NCBI GenBank assembly: GCA_008711295.1
Contig: VUYV01000402.1
Location: forward strand, 213,351 to 277,350
DNA from: Anarhynchus alexandrinus
Lineage: Eukaryota; Chordata; Aves; Charadriiformes; Charadriidae
DNA length: 64,000 bases
Reading direction: 5' to 3'
The notes under the pieces are model-generated. The model did no database searches. It had not been told where the DNA came from and was given only the letters and a program-made list of their open reading frames with translations. The position numbers were made by a program, and so were the translations under genes. Shown in pieces: positions 36,593-47,721 of this stretch; within the stretch, counting starts at the first letter, position 1; every line of letters begins with the position of its first letter.

Positions 36593-39500
36593 CATTGTCA
36601 GTGAATTCTGTGTTGTGATGTGGCAAAGCTGTGCTGAAAAGTTTCAGAGAAGAATAAAATAATTCACCATGTAAAAAAAACGTCCCGTTTGAAAGATTGC
36701 GAGCACGTTGCAGCGGGGCGGGTCATAGGCAAAGTCGGTGTCTGGAGGTTAAATCTGAGCAAAGCCAAGGCTGAGCGTGCGTTTGAGCCACGCGACGCGC
36801 TGTCTGAGTTACCGTGGCAGCTCAGTTTGGTTTGCTCGTGACACCTGCAAGTGAAGACTGATTATATTTCCTAATGTTAACCTTCAGCAAAACGCCAACA
36901 TTATTTAACTCAGTGTAGAAGTCAGTTGATTAAAAGTAATGATTTGTATTGCTCAGGAGGTTGGACTAGCTGCCGAGTTATCCAAAGGCGCGTTGTGTCC
37001 TGCGTATCTAAAGCCACCACGGTTTTGTGGTCATCTTTCCTTCCTTGGGGCTGGAGGTGGGAACCTCCGGAGCAGCGAGAAGGCCGGGATGGCAGGACGA
37101 GGGAGAGTCCCACGTCCCCTGCGCCGCGTTCCGCCCCAGCGCAGCGCCAGGAGGGGCCTGGGGCTCGTGGAGAGGATGGGTTGAGGGAGAAATCCTGTGG
37201 AGGATCCATGAGTAACGAAGCCCGATGGCTTACGTAGCAATTAGAAAGCTTTGAAGAGCAGGGCTGCCCGTTCCCTGTGTTCCAGCGCCGTGGGGTGAAG
37301 CGGAGCCAGGTGTCCAGGAAATCGCACTGCCGAAAAGAGAAAGCTGCTGATGGCAAAGGACGCGGCGGGGGAAGCGAAGGTGCTCTTCCATTTCTGCTGC
37401 CTCGCTGAGCCGGGTTACGGTCGCTGAACTCAGTAGGAAGGACGCTGGTACGCTGCCGGCACCTTCCTTTCATTTTTTTTCTGAGACTTGATGATCAAGA
37501 TCCGTAAAACGGATCGGAGGATCGTACCCAGGGGATCCGTCAGTTCTGTGAAATACCGTTCAAAGGGTTGGGTGCTTCTGGAGGTGTTCGCTTAGCACCG
37601 GTGGCGCTCCAGAGGAGGTCTCCTAATGGCAGCTAGCAATTGAACTAAATGTCACATTAATTTTTATTAACGTGGTTTTATTGTTGCTCTTTTTTGTCCC
37701 TTTGTTTCCAAGTACCTAATCATCTCCTTTCCCTGAACCTGGTCTAATTATAGTCCTCAGAAGCGCCTGGCGGTGCAGCACGCGCTGCGTGCCTCGGCGG
37801 TGCTGAGCGGGTACTCTGCCAAAGCAGAGCAGGCACGGCGCGGTGCGCGGCTCCCGGCCAGCGCGGCCGCTTGCTCCACTAAGCTGCAAGGGTTGGTTTA
37901 AGGAGGGCTGAGGTCGGGTCCAGAGCTGATGGATGGGATTCTCTTCTGCAAGGCACAACGTATTTTTGGCAGCAGCAAGCAGGGTGGATGTGGGGGACGT
38001 ACAACCTGGGAGACGCTCACGCCTGACGGTAATGATACAGGCAGCAAACTCAACCCCAAAACGGCTGTTTCAGTGGTCTAGAGATAACAGCCAAGCTTTG
38101 CATGGGGAGGGGGAAGCAAAGAATAACATTTAATCTCTTTAAAACTGATTAGATGCTCCAGACTTGCTCTGCTGCTGAAGGGCCGTGGGACACCCCAAAT
38201 CAGCCAGCGGTGCTCTGCTGCGGCGGCGCTGAATCTCGAGGCGAGCTGCACTGGCCCCAGCGAGGATGTGTTGGTCGCCGCTCGTCCAGCCTGGACAGTC
38301 CCCTGGGGAAAATTAGCTCCAAGTACTCCTAAATACTACAGAATAAAACAAATTGCCGTGACCTTTAAGGACTTGTAGCAAAAGTGCTGAGTTTCTGGTA
38401 ACTTCTCATATTTGAATTTCTTGTAGCTGGTATTTTTCCTGGGTTGCGAAGGCTGCACGCACGGGCTGAGCCTGGGGGGGCTGATGTTTTTTTGTTCCCC
38501 CACTTGGGTCCTCCCCCACCCCCTTCTCTCAACTTTCCTTTCGAAGCTTTGCATCATCCCACAGCAGCCCCCCGCCAATATCCCAAATCCTCATTTTCCT
38601 CCGTTTCCCCATCGTATTACTTCCAAAGTTCATGTTGGCCCTCTCCGGAGCATCTGGAGGTGGCGGGTGGCCCATCCGTTACTGACCGGAGCCTCCTGGT
38701 CTTCGGCGTTGTCTCTGGTACCCCCCGCTGATCCGTCTGTGTCTCTGTATTTGTATTTCTGGCTTCCCCCTGTGCTTTGCGTTGCAAAGACCCGTGACTG
38801 GGTGGTGGTAGTGGAGCTGATGCGCTCGCTTTCCATGGGCGCTCGTCGGATTTAGACTGAAAATTGATGTGCTGACGCTGAGAAACGGGAGTCGTTTTGG
38901 CAGGAGGTTGAGCAAAAAAAGATGAAAGAAGTAAAAAGTAAAACAGAAAAATCTAAACAAAGCCGATGTGCGAGGCACACACAGTGTGCGTATTTGCCTC
39001 AGACTTTTTTCACTTCTGGATGCCCTCGTTTCTCCTGGATTCCTCTGCGTCGCTGCCATGGAGGGGGAGTGCTGGGGGTGCCTTTGCCGAGGAGGGACGC
39101 GGGGCGGCTGCAGGTGCTCCCTGTCCCCTCCTTCAGCCGCGCTTGCCCCCGGGGCAGCCCGCGAGCTCCCCGTCCCATGGCACGGCAGCGCCCGCGGGGT
39201 CCCTGCTTGCGCTGAGCTTTGCCTTTGTCCCAGCAACCACTCATCGTGCCGAGTCGGAAGTCCAGTACGTCGGTTCAGTGACCTTCACGTAGACCTCTCA
39301 TCCCAACTGGGTTTTTGCACATGATGGTTTCCAAGTGTGCCAAGTTTCTCTCTGCCACCTCAGGTTTGTTGGTCCCAAATTCATTGCTGACGTTGAATAC
39401 GAAATAGCATCTGTCCCAGCAGCAGGCTGGAAGATTCCAGTCTGGAGGAATACTTTTAACGTGATATTTGGAGAAGTCTGACTAGTTCAGCTTTTACCAC

Positions 39501-39870
39501 AGATACTAAAACCAGTGCACACCATCTTACCGGCTGCATTTCTAGGACTGATAGCTAAGAGACCAAATTTTATTTGATTATTGAGTATGGTTCTCTAGAA
39601 GGAATAAGTTCACTTATTGAAAGAAGAAGTATAGTGTAGAGAAGATGGTTCTGCAGTTGAGAGTTCACTTCTGCTTTGAAAGCAGAACTTGCAGGAGGGT
39701 GAGCTGCAGGTGCACGCCGAGTTGGTATTAGTGGAGATCTTACACTGGTGTCTTGCATGGAAATGTCGAGAAAACGCAGGATCCACAGTGCAGACTGGAC
39801 AGCACATCAGAAGATACTGGTGAAGACCTTTCACTGGTAGGAAGAGGCCCAGCTGGAAGGAGACTCCCTG

Positions 39871-40147
39871 GTGACAAGTGATAGGACGAGAGGAAATGGG
39901 TTCAAGTTGTGCCAGGCAAGGCTTAGATTGGATATTAGGAATTTTTTTTTCACTGAAAGGGTTATCAAACATTGGCAGAGGCTGCCCAGGGAGGGGGTGG
40001 AGTCACCGTCCCTGGAGGTGTTTAAAAAAAGGGTAGATGTGGTACTTGGGGACATGGTTTAGAAGTGGTTTTGTCAGGTTACGTTAATGGTTGGACTTGA
40101 TGATCTTAAAGGTCCCTTCCAACCTCAGCAATTCTATGATTCTGTGA
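39871..40147 (+). mobile_element. CR1 LINE, 3' end, sense (left arm of convergent pair)
   Basis: It starts near GTGACAAGTGATAGGACGAG and ends at AGCAATTCTATGATTCTGTGAG. It differs from the young variant by GGTTGGACTTGATGATCTTAAAGG and by a T10 run after ATTAGGAA. The left edge is approximate. Confidence 0.9.
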
Positions 40148-40216
40148 GAGCCATTGACATTGTACGGCCTCCGTGAGCCAACGGGGCTGCTGTCTGCAGA
40201 AGCAAGGGGAGGTTGG

Positions 40217-40520
40217 AGTCGCAGGATGGTGGTGTGGGAAGGGACCTCTGGAGATCATCTTGTCCAACTCCCTGTTTAATAGGGGATCAACTAGAGCATG
40301 TAGCTCAGGACCATGTTCAGTCATGGTCTACTTCTGAGTTCCTACAAGGATGGAGACCTCCAGCTTCTCTGGGAGCCTCTTCAGTGTTTCATCTCTCTTG
40401 CAGTAGAGAAGTTTTTCCTTACATGGAATTTACGTGTTTCAGTTCGTGCCTGTTGCCTCTCTCCCTTTCACTGGGCACCGCTGAGAAGAGTCTGGCCCCA
40501 TCGTCTTTACCCCCTCCCAC
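40217..40520 (-). mobile_element. CR1 LINE, 3' end, antisense (right arm of convergent pair)
   Basis: The + strand shows GAGTCGCAGGATGGTGGTGTGGGAAGGGACCTCTGGAGATCATC, ACAAGGATGGAGACCTCCA, and near 40490 the GAAGAGTCTGGCCCC block. It is an older subfamily than its left neighbour. The two tails point at each other across about 70 bp. Confidence 0.85.
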
Positions 40521-41854
40521 CAGAAATGCCAAGTCAGGAAGAGCCAAGGAGCCCAGGTTTTCCAGCTGCTGGTGCGTTCCCCCGTGCCGGCAGGAGGGGA
40601 AGGCAGCCCATGCTTCCTAAACAGATGAATGAAATTCCTGAAACAGATAAATGTGTAATTACTGCATCTCAGGTGACTAAATTATCTTTGCAAAGGTTAA
40701 GCTATAAAGGAGGTTTAACGACGGGAGTGTCAGCAGTAGGAACACACAAGCTTAATCTTTGTCGACTTTGGTGACACTGGATAAAGAAAGGACTTTTTTC
40801 CTGCTTTTGGTGATATCTTCTCTTCCGCTGCAGTTTACAAGTCACTTTTAGTGGGCAGTTAAAATAACTTTATTTGTGAAGCGCAAGATGAAGATGCAAT
40901 TGAATACCTGAACCTATTAGTGCACCTTGCTGATGGGAGAAGTCTGGAATTAATTAAATTGATAACACCTGTGGTGTCTTAGGTACTTTTTGGCATTACC
41001 CGTGGAGATTAGTCATCGCTCTAATTCCAGAGAAAGTACAAGAAATCAGTTGTCTCTGGTTAAGGGAGAGGTGGTTACATGTACTTTTCCCAGAGGGTAT
41101 TAAGAGGAGGATTTTGTGCTGTCTGATGCTGTGCCGTGGGGATGAGCTGCTGCCTCCGGCCGCGGTCCTGCCCGCCTTGGCTCGGCGCCTCTGCGGGGCG
41201 TCCCCAGCAGCCTTGGGCAGTTGGGCAGTGGTGACACTAACGACCACAGCCGAAGACCTCATCAGCAGAAAACAGTTTGGTGGCACTGATTAGCGCTAAC
41301 CTGCAGTGTCGTTAAAATCTGAATCCGGCGGGATAATCACTAGAGGGCAGTCTGGGTTTAGGTGTGGACCGGGCGAAAACCGCTGCGGTTCTCTCCGCTG
41401 GCGCTTGAGGTGGGGGGTGAAGCCCCAGCGCCCAGCCTGCGCTCCGGCCACTGGTTTTGCGAGGACCGGTGGCGGCAGGGCAGGGGCTGCGGAGGACCTG
41501 GCTGGAAAATGATGCTGCCCGTGGCGGTGGGACACCGAGACATCAAACTGTTCTTCTGTTACGAAGTGCAAAACTTGAGTGGATGTTTGAGCACGTGGCG
41601 TTGGTGATGAGGGGTGGCGAAGACAGCTACAGCGGGTGCGTAAGGGAGGGCGTACCCGTGAAGTGGTGGCGAGGGCGGTGTAAGGATGGTAAATACTTTA
41701 TATGAACTCACAGAAGACAGCGCAAGTGTTTAAGTTCTGACGAAAAACATCCACAATCGGTGCTTGGTAAATAAAACTGCTACTTGTAAGTGTTTTATTA
41801 ACTGGAAGAGTCTGTTGTGGATTGGGTAACTGTCTCTGTGCCTTCCCTTTGCAG

Positions 41855-42014
41855 AAGGATGTTCCAGACGGGCTGAAGGAGCTCTCGGATGGCTCAGAGG
41901 AGAGCAGCGATGCCCAGTCCGACTCTCAGAGCTCCGAGAACTGCAGCAGCAGCAGCAGCAGCAGCGACGGGTGCAGTAACAAAGATGGGAAGAAAAGCAG
42001 ATGGAAAAGGAAAG
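41855..42014 (+). CDS. ASXL2: ASXL2 internal exon (acidic Ser-rich linker; conventionally exon 4)
   Basis: A 160-bp exon with acceptor CCTTTGCAG and donor GTAATT. It starts in phase 0 and encodes 53 residues plus one base. It begins [19 protein letters not shown], contains a run of seven Ser residues, and ends with the basic stretch [11 protein letters not shown]. The human protein has the same order ([19 protein letters not shown], poly-Ser, GKKSRWKRK). It is a low-complexity, probably disordered linker after the HARE-HTH domain, and the basic end could serve as part of a nuclear localisation signal (inference). The next ASXL2 exon, expected to continue VSSRLSHPSSP, was not found in the remaining 22 kb, so the following intron runs past the right edge. 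The donor is weaker than the two upstream donors (GTAATT instead of GTAAGT). Confidence 0.95.
41945..41965 (+). repeat. AGC trinucleotide run coding poly-Ser in ASXL2
   Basis: Seven perfect tandem AGC codons lie inside the ASXL2 linker exon, preceded by TGC (Cys) and followed by GAC GGG TGC (Asp-Gly-Cys). A pure codon run of this length is prone to slippage, so length polymorphism is expected. As I recall it, human ASXL2 has a shorter Ser stretch at this place. Confidence 0.9.
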
Positions 42015-42880
42015 GTAATTTTCCTTTTCAGGAGTGATAATTTTAACACGATCTGTGTCTGTGAAGGACTTTAGGGTTTTTTTTCCATCACATCTGTTGC
42101 CTTATAAAGACGGGCTGTTACAGTGGCCTGAAATCTGCCGGTACCATTTGTGCACGTGATTGAACTCCTGACGCCACTGCTGTTTCACTGCTGCGGGCAG
42201 CGAAGGAGAGGAGGTGTCTGTAATTCGGTGTAAAAAGGCGTTTACACAGGTCACTGACCAGCGTGCCGTGCTGCACACCCCGGGGCAGTGCATCTGCTTC
42301 TTCCAGGCTTTCCTGCCACCTCCCTGCCTTCCCGAGAGCATTGCACCGTGTCCTTAACCAACAATCTGAGCGACTGCTCAGTGCTGCGGCGGCGCCGCCA
42401 GTGGGGAGAAGGACGTTAACCGCACGTTGTCGGAGGTTGTCCGCTGCAGGACGGCTCGGCATCCACCCGCCTCTGTCCTGGTTCACAGTAGGATCAAGAA
42501 GCGGGTGGTTACAGTGTACTTCTCCATGTCACACTGGGAAGGGAAAGCGGTGTTTCTGGATGCGTTTAGGTCTCAGAGGTCAGTCTCCAAAGATGCCAAA
42601 CCTGAATTTCATGCTTCCGAACATAAATCACCCACGGGTTGCTTTGCGCTGACAAAATTCCTGAGTAAAATGAAAATTTCTTTTAACATGCTAACGTATT
42701 CTAACTGCGTGTTCTGCTCCACTGTTGCCTTCTCCAGACAAGATGCCGTGTTTGCACCCTTTGGGAGGTGCGGGATGAGAGGTGTGTAATGACTTAACTG
42801 CTCCTCTATGTAGCTGGAATGATGAACTGAGAGCATTTCTGCAACTGTTCTTGCGTAACGAGCTAAGTTCATCGAATCTC

Positions 42881-43340
42881 ACAGAATGNNNNNNNNNNNN
42901 NNNNNNNNNNNNNNNNNNNNNNNNNNNNNNNNNNNNNNNNNNNNNNNNNNNNNNNNNNNNNNNNNNNNNNNNNNNNNNNNNNNNNNNNNNNNNNNNNNNN
43001 NNNNNNNNNNNNNNNNNNNNNNNNNNNNNNNNNNNNNNNNNNNNNNNNNNNNNNNNNNNNNNNNNNNNNNNNNNNNNNNNNNNNNNNNNNNNNNNNNNNN
43101 NNNNNNNNNNNNNNNNNNNNNNNNNNNNNNNNNNNNNGTTACCCCTCATCCCATGGCTCCCCTCCCTGATGCAGAGTCCCTCCCCAGCTCTCCTGGAGCC
43201 CCTTTAGGCACTGGAAGGGGCTCGGAGGTCTCCGCGGAGCCTTCTCTTCTCCAGGCTGAACCCCCCCAACTCTCCCAGCCTGTCCTCCCAGCAGAGGGGC
43301 TCCAGCCCTCGCAGCAGCTCCGGGGCCCATTCGTGGATGA
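42881..43340 (-). mobile_element. CR1 LINE, antisense, interrupted by 249-N assembly gap
   Basis: The last bases before the gap (CACAGAATG, 42880-42888) look like the start of a reversed CR1 tail. After the gap the sequence resumes at GTTACCCCTCATCCCATGGC and continues with CCCCAGCTCTCCTGGAGCCCC and CCTTCTCTTCTCCAGGCTGAA, which is antisense ORF2 3' sequence. In the copy at 36090 the matching points are about 250 bp apart, so the gap most likely contains only the missing CR1 3' end. The right edge is approximate. Confidence 0.8.
42889..43137. other. Assembly gap (249 N)
   Basis: A run of 249 undetermined bases lies inside the antisense CR1 described above. Open frames spanning it are artefacts of translating N. 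Confidence 0.99.
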
Positions 43341-45261
43341 CAGGTTTTTTGCACAGCACCCATGCAGAGCTGGGATTTTGGCTTGCAATATTAGCTGAAT
43401 TTCACCGAGAAAAGGTCCAATCCTGCCAGTTCTGGGCACCCCTCCTCCTGGTGCGGGTCGGAGCTCACCCCGAGCCTGCGGCGGCGGGCAGGGGGCCGTG
43501 GGGCGAGCAGGAGCGCGGCTGGCAGTGCCCCCCGAAGCCGCCGGGGTTAGCCGCGGTCAGGAAACGTGTGCTGTTGGGACTTCCCTGGTAAACTCCATCT
43601 TCCGGCAAAAGGAGACGATGGGCTTGTGCGGCGTGGCCGTGCGCTGTCCCTCTGCACGGGGCAAACGCGCCCCGCTCGGTGCCGGTGGGTGCTGCTGTGT
43701 CAGGCGTCGCCGGGGGAAGGGGGCGGCCGCACCGGGGGCTTTCCCCACGGGCGCTTTGCTGCGTTAGCCACTTCTTGAGTTTTTGGTTTGCAGCGCATGT
43801 TTCCTCTCTCTCGCCTCGTGCCCTCGGCTGTGGCATTGAGGACGGAGAGCGGCGGTGCCGTGCCGCTTCGACTGTCCCCAGGTGCCACCTCTGCCACCCC
43901 GCTCACGGTGCTTTCGAGGTCCCCGGGGACTCCTGCAGTGCTGCTCACCGAGGAGCGTATCCTTTTGGTATCCAAGAAGACAGCAGTTTATTTTATTTTA
44001 TTTTTTCTTAAGCTAGGTAGTTGAGACTTGCTGGCACTCACGTGCCCGCTCAGCTCCAATCCTTCGAATCCTGTCTGACGAGCACCTTTCCAAAAGCAAA
44101 AACCCTCCAGAAGAAGCAGGAGGAACGTCTTCTCAATCTCTTTATTTTTTTCCCTTGCAGCGTAGGTTTGCGTTGGACATTTAAAATGAAAGGACAAAAG
44201 CTGAAAAAATTAGGCACATTTGGTGCACTCTAATAAATACACGCTGTCAGGTGTCCGATGTTCGCTGGGAATGGACGGTATCCTGACCGCTGGGTACGAG
44301 ACACTTGGTGGATGTTGTGTCGGTCCATGTGTTTCATGAGGGATTTTAGAAATACGTAATGAAGGAGATAGATACACAAAAGAGACTTCTTTGCAAAAAA
44401 CGTCTTTAAAAAAAGAAAAGACACACTAAATTAAAAAAAAACCCTACAAATTTATGGTGCCCCTTTCCCTTCCCAGGGAAGGGACACGGAGGGGGACACG
44501 GGCAGAGTCAGGGCTCCTGTGTTAGCGGCAGAGTTGGAGGCTTTCGCCGCAGAGCTTGGCACCGGCACGCTGCTCGGGGCAAACAGCAGTTCCTGAAGGG
44601 TGCTTAACAGCAACTGATTTAAATTAATGTCTGGACTGACTCCTCCCTTCCTGGGCAGCTTGTTTGATGTTGGTGCAGCTGTGCCACGCAGCGGAGGAGC
44701 TATGAAGACACCTGAAGTGCGAGAGAGAGCTTTGTTAGGGATTCTCGGCAAAAGCCATCCCGGGTGAGGCAGCACGTGGGCACCTGCCCATTTTCTGGGA
44801 AATTCAACGTGGCTGAACGTGGGGCTGATCCCGTCCTCCTCTGTCACTGGCTGCAGAAACCCCCGTGCTTCCAGCGAGCTGGTCCCGCAGCGCGTCCAGG
44901 GTTGGGGGCACCCATGATGTTACCTTTTTTCGGGTTTGGAACCAAGGCTTGGCTCTTGATTTTTGGTCTGGTTTTGAACTGTAGCTTTTAAAACTAATTT
45001 CACCCAAACTTCAATGAGTAGCTGGAGGGGTTACAAAGATCATTCCGTCTCTGCTTTTCACAACGCTCGCTGGCCGGGAAGGGGGAAGAGGCGCCGGAGC
45101 TGCTCCCACAGTGCAAAAGCTGTAGCTGGAAGTCCTTGTGCTATAGTAGATGTGTGGGGATCCGCGAGGGCGATGCAGCTGCCCCGGCCGCAGGAGAAAC
45201 TTCTGGAGCTTGGCTGTGTGCAGACATTCAAATCAATCGATGCCAGGACATAATGTCCAGC

Positions 45262-46006
45262 AAATCACGGAATTTTCGGAGTTGGAAGGGACCTCTAGAG
45301 ATCATCCAGCCCAACTCCCCTGCCAAAGCAGGAGTGCCCAGAGCACAGCACTCAGGACTGCATCCAGGCGGGGCTTGAAAACCTCCAGAGAAGGGGACTC
45401 CCCCACCCCCCTGGGCAGCCTGTGCCACTGCTCTGCCACCCCAACCGCAAAGAAGTTCTTCCCTGTATTTGAACGGAACCTCCTATGTTCCAACTTGTGC
45501 CCATTGCCCCTCGTCCTGTCACTGGGAACCACTGGAAAGAGTCTGGCTCCATCCTCCTTCAACCCACCCTTTAGATACTTGTACGCAGTAATAAGGTCTC
45601 CTCTCAGCCTTCTCTTCTCCAGGCTAAAGAGTCCCAGCGCTCTCAGCCCCTCCTCATACGGGAGATGCTCCAATCCCTCCATCATCTCAGTTGCCCTACG
45701 CTGGACTCTCTCCAGCAGTTCCCTGTCCCTCTTGAACTGGGGAGCCCAGAACTGGACACAGTATTCCAGTTGTGGCCTCACCAGTGCAGAGCAGAGGGGG
45801 AGAATGACCTCCCTCGACCTACTGGCCACACTCTTCCCTATGCAGCCCAGGATGCCATTGGCCTTTTTGGTGACAAGGGCACATTGCTGGCTCATGGATA
45901 ATTTACTGTCTACCAGGACCCCCAGATCCTTCTCCTCAGAACTGCTTCCCAGCAGGTCCACCCCTAACCTATACTGGTGCTTAGTGTTCTTCCAAACTGG
46001 ACGTCG
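45262..46006 (-). mobile_element. CR1 LINE, 745 bp, antisense, long intact ORF2 C-terminus
   Basis: The minus-strand frame 45961-45302 is open for 219 codons without interruption. It contains [71 protein letters not shown] and [19 protein letters not shown], in the normal order for the CR1 polymerase C-terminus. It ends at the reversed tail AATCACGGAATTTTCGGAG. This subfamily differs from the young 58/61-kb type ([17 protein letters not shown] instead of [17 protein letters not shown]). It is 5'-truncated after the catalytic domain, so it cannot mobilise itself. Confidence 0.95.
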
Positions 46007-47560
46007 CTAGTTGTAGGGCTCGTGAGTCCGTATTGCTGTGGCCGCTCTCACTCTTCTCTCACTAAATAAGGCGCCTGGTTTGTCTTCCCATGGCTGTTTC
46101 TTGGCTGTAATGTAACTTTTCACCAAAATTAAGTGATCCAAAACTGTTTAATGAGATAAAATAAGGTACTATGATGGTAAATGGTTAAAAAAAATCTTTG
46201 CATGAAACATTTTTACATTCTAATATTTGTAAGACATCTCTCTTAGGTCACAGGCTATAACTCACTGTTGTTTTAGAGACAGTCATTTTCCCTAAGAGGA
46301 ACCCACACTTCCATCAGTTTAAGTTTCTCAAAGTGCCGACCGGCTGTGCTCAGAGCCGACAGTCTCAGGCGTATATAAAAAACCCTGGGCTGCGAAGTCC
46401 ACGGGGAAGGAAACTTTCTTTCATTTTCAGTATTTCATTTACTTTATGCATCTGAAAAGATTCTTTTGGTTTCCTCCAGCCCGACCTCAAGTTTCATACC
46501 CGCGCTGCCTATCAGAACTGACTTGCGTTTAACATCCAGGGAGTTGCCGTGAAAAGCGCGATGAAAGTAGAAAGTGCAAAGGGCTTCAGCTCACTCCCAG
46601 CCGCGGGTCATCCCGGCGCTGTGGGCCTGGGTCTGGCAACCCCTTACTGGTGATGTGGTCCCGGTCGCAGGGACGGGGTGGCAGCGGCAGCGCCTGCCCC
46701 TCGCGGCACCGCCGGGGGGACAGTCCTGGCCCCGGGGGACAGGAGACACGGCGCTCGTGTGGGCGGCTCTCCTCCGTGGTGCCCCCGTGCCTTTTACTGC
46801 TCTTTGCTTCTGCAGGGGTAGAAGAGTTTCTACGGTGAAAGAGGTTTTGTTTGCAGCCGGTACTTTGCTCGCTCTGCCTTAAAGTGACCAGAAAACCATG
46901 AGTTTCCGATTGGAAAGGTTCCCTCAGCGCTGAGCTGTGTAGCATCAGCTCTGGAATGCAGCACTCCTACACGGCCGCTTCCTGGGCTGTCTGTGCTTAC
47001 GCGAAACACACAAAGGCTCCTTCCTCATTAAAAAAAGAAATCTAGTCACTTGAATTTAAGAATAGCCCAAATTCAGGCAGACTTGTCGCGTGGCTGGTGG
47101 CCGTGTTGTCACCTGCGTGGTGGTTGAGATGTCGGCGTCCACCGAGGCCGTTGGACTTGGGCGATCCCCAGCGCCTCGGTAGGAAGCGGCGTTAGTGCAG
47201 GCGCAGCTTCTCTTTTTGGCAAGGGCTGGGGAGGACAGGTTTTATTGTGAGAAGACGGAATTCTGATAAAAATCAACGAAGTGAACGCAAACTGGGGTAG
47301 AGAGCGAACAGATGAGCCCCGCTCGTGTGATTTTGCTTGGAGGCTTTGACTTGAGCTCTTTGAGACTGCAATTTAGCTTAACGTGACATTATTTTTGCTC
47401 ATATACATATAAAACAGGAAGCGCCTTCAGATAACATCAACAGCCACTTCCTTATATGTACAAAAATAAAGTGCTCTGACAGCAGCAAAACTGACACTTT
47501 GATTTCGGAGAGGATAGAGACCTTTGTGCGTTGGCAGACCCACATGGGCGTCGGACGGGA

Positions 47561-47684
47561 CCAATCAGGAGCACAGGGGGAAAAGTTTAAAAAGAAGCCC
47601 GGTGCGGCGGTGGCTGTACCTGCGGGCGGGCGCCCACGGCGGGAGGGCGCCGGGGGCAGCGCCGGGGGCAGCGCGGCGGCGGCG
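47561..47684 (+). promoter_or_regulatory. Candidate internal promoter with CpG-rich leader
   Basis: The block has a CCAAT box at 47561-47565 (GACCAATCAGG context, NF-Y type) and a TATA-like TTTAAAAAG at 47586-47594. A strongly GC- and CpG-rich stretch rich in GCGGCGG and GCCGGGGGC units follows and leads directly to an ATG at 47685. Spacing is reasonable for a start site near 47615-47625. It is the densest CpG block in the downstream intron and lies about 5.5 kb after the last visible ASXL2 exon. Promoter function is inferred from sequence layout only. Confidence 0.45.
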
Positions 47685-47721
47685 ATGTTGACGGAGCAGC
47701 TGCGTGCCGTTCCCCGGGAAG
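47685..47721 (+). CDS. Candidate alternative first coding exon of ASXL2
   Basis: An ATG in a fair Kozak context (GGCGGCGATG) opens a 37-nt coding stretch reading MLTEQLRAVPRE plus one G. It is followed immediately by the splice donor GTAAGA. It ends in phase 1, the same phase as the last visible ASXL2 exon (42014), so a transcript starting here could splice in frame to the next ASXL2 exon and produce a protein lacking the HARE-HTH domain. The peptide matches no domain I know. Without splicing, the frame runs about 40 codons to a stop. Phase agreement has a one-in-three chance of being coincidence. The alternatives are an unrelated noncoding transcript or a chance CpG patch. Confidence 0.35.

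Larger units (their letters stand above)
34625..41854 (+). other. ASXL2: ASXL2 intron (7,230 bp)
   Basis: This phase-0 intron runs from GTAAGT to TTTGCAG. It holds antisense CR1s at 34708-34930 and 36090-36592, an AT-rich unrepeated block at about 35050-35330, and a tail-to-tail CR1 pair at 39871-40520. CpG-rich patches occur near 37.1, 39.1 and 41.2-41.5 kb. Open frames in the GC-rich patches (for example 36922-37473 on the minus strand) are overlapped by open frames on the other strand and have no recognisable protein family, so I do not call them genes. Confidence 0.88.

Noticed and set aside
36922..37473. 183-codon open frame on the minus strand
   Set aside because: It lies in a CpG-rich patch where several frames on both strands are open; the composition is Arg/Pro/Ser-rich without domains.
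42691..43398. Long open frames across 42.7-43.4 kb
   Set aside because: They exist only because the 249 N were translated as open sequence.
45150..46010. 286-codon + strand open frame
   Set aside because: It is the antisense shadow of the CR1 polymerase frame on the minus strand at 45302-45961.
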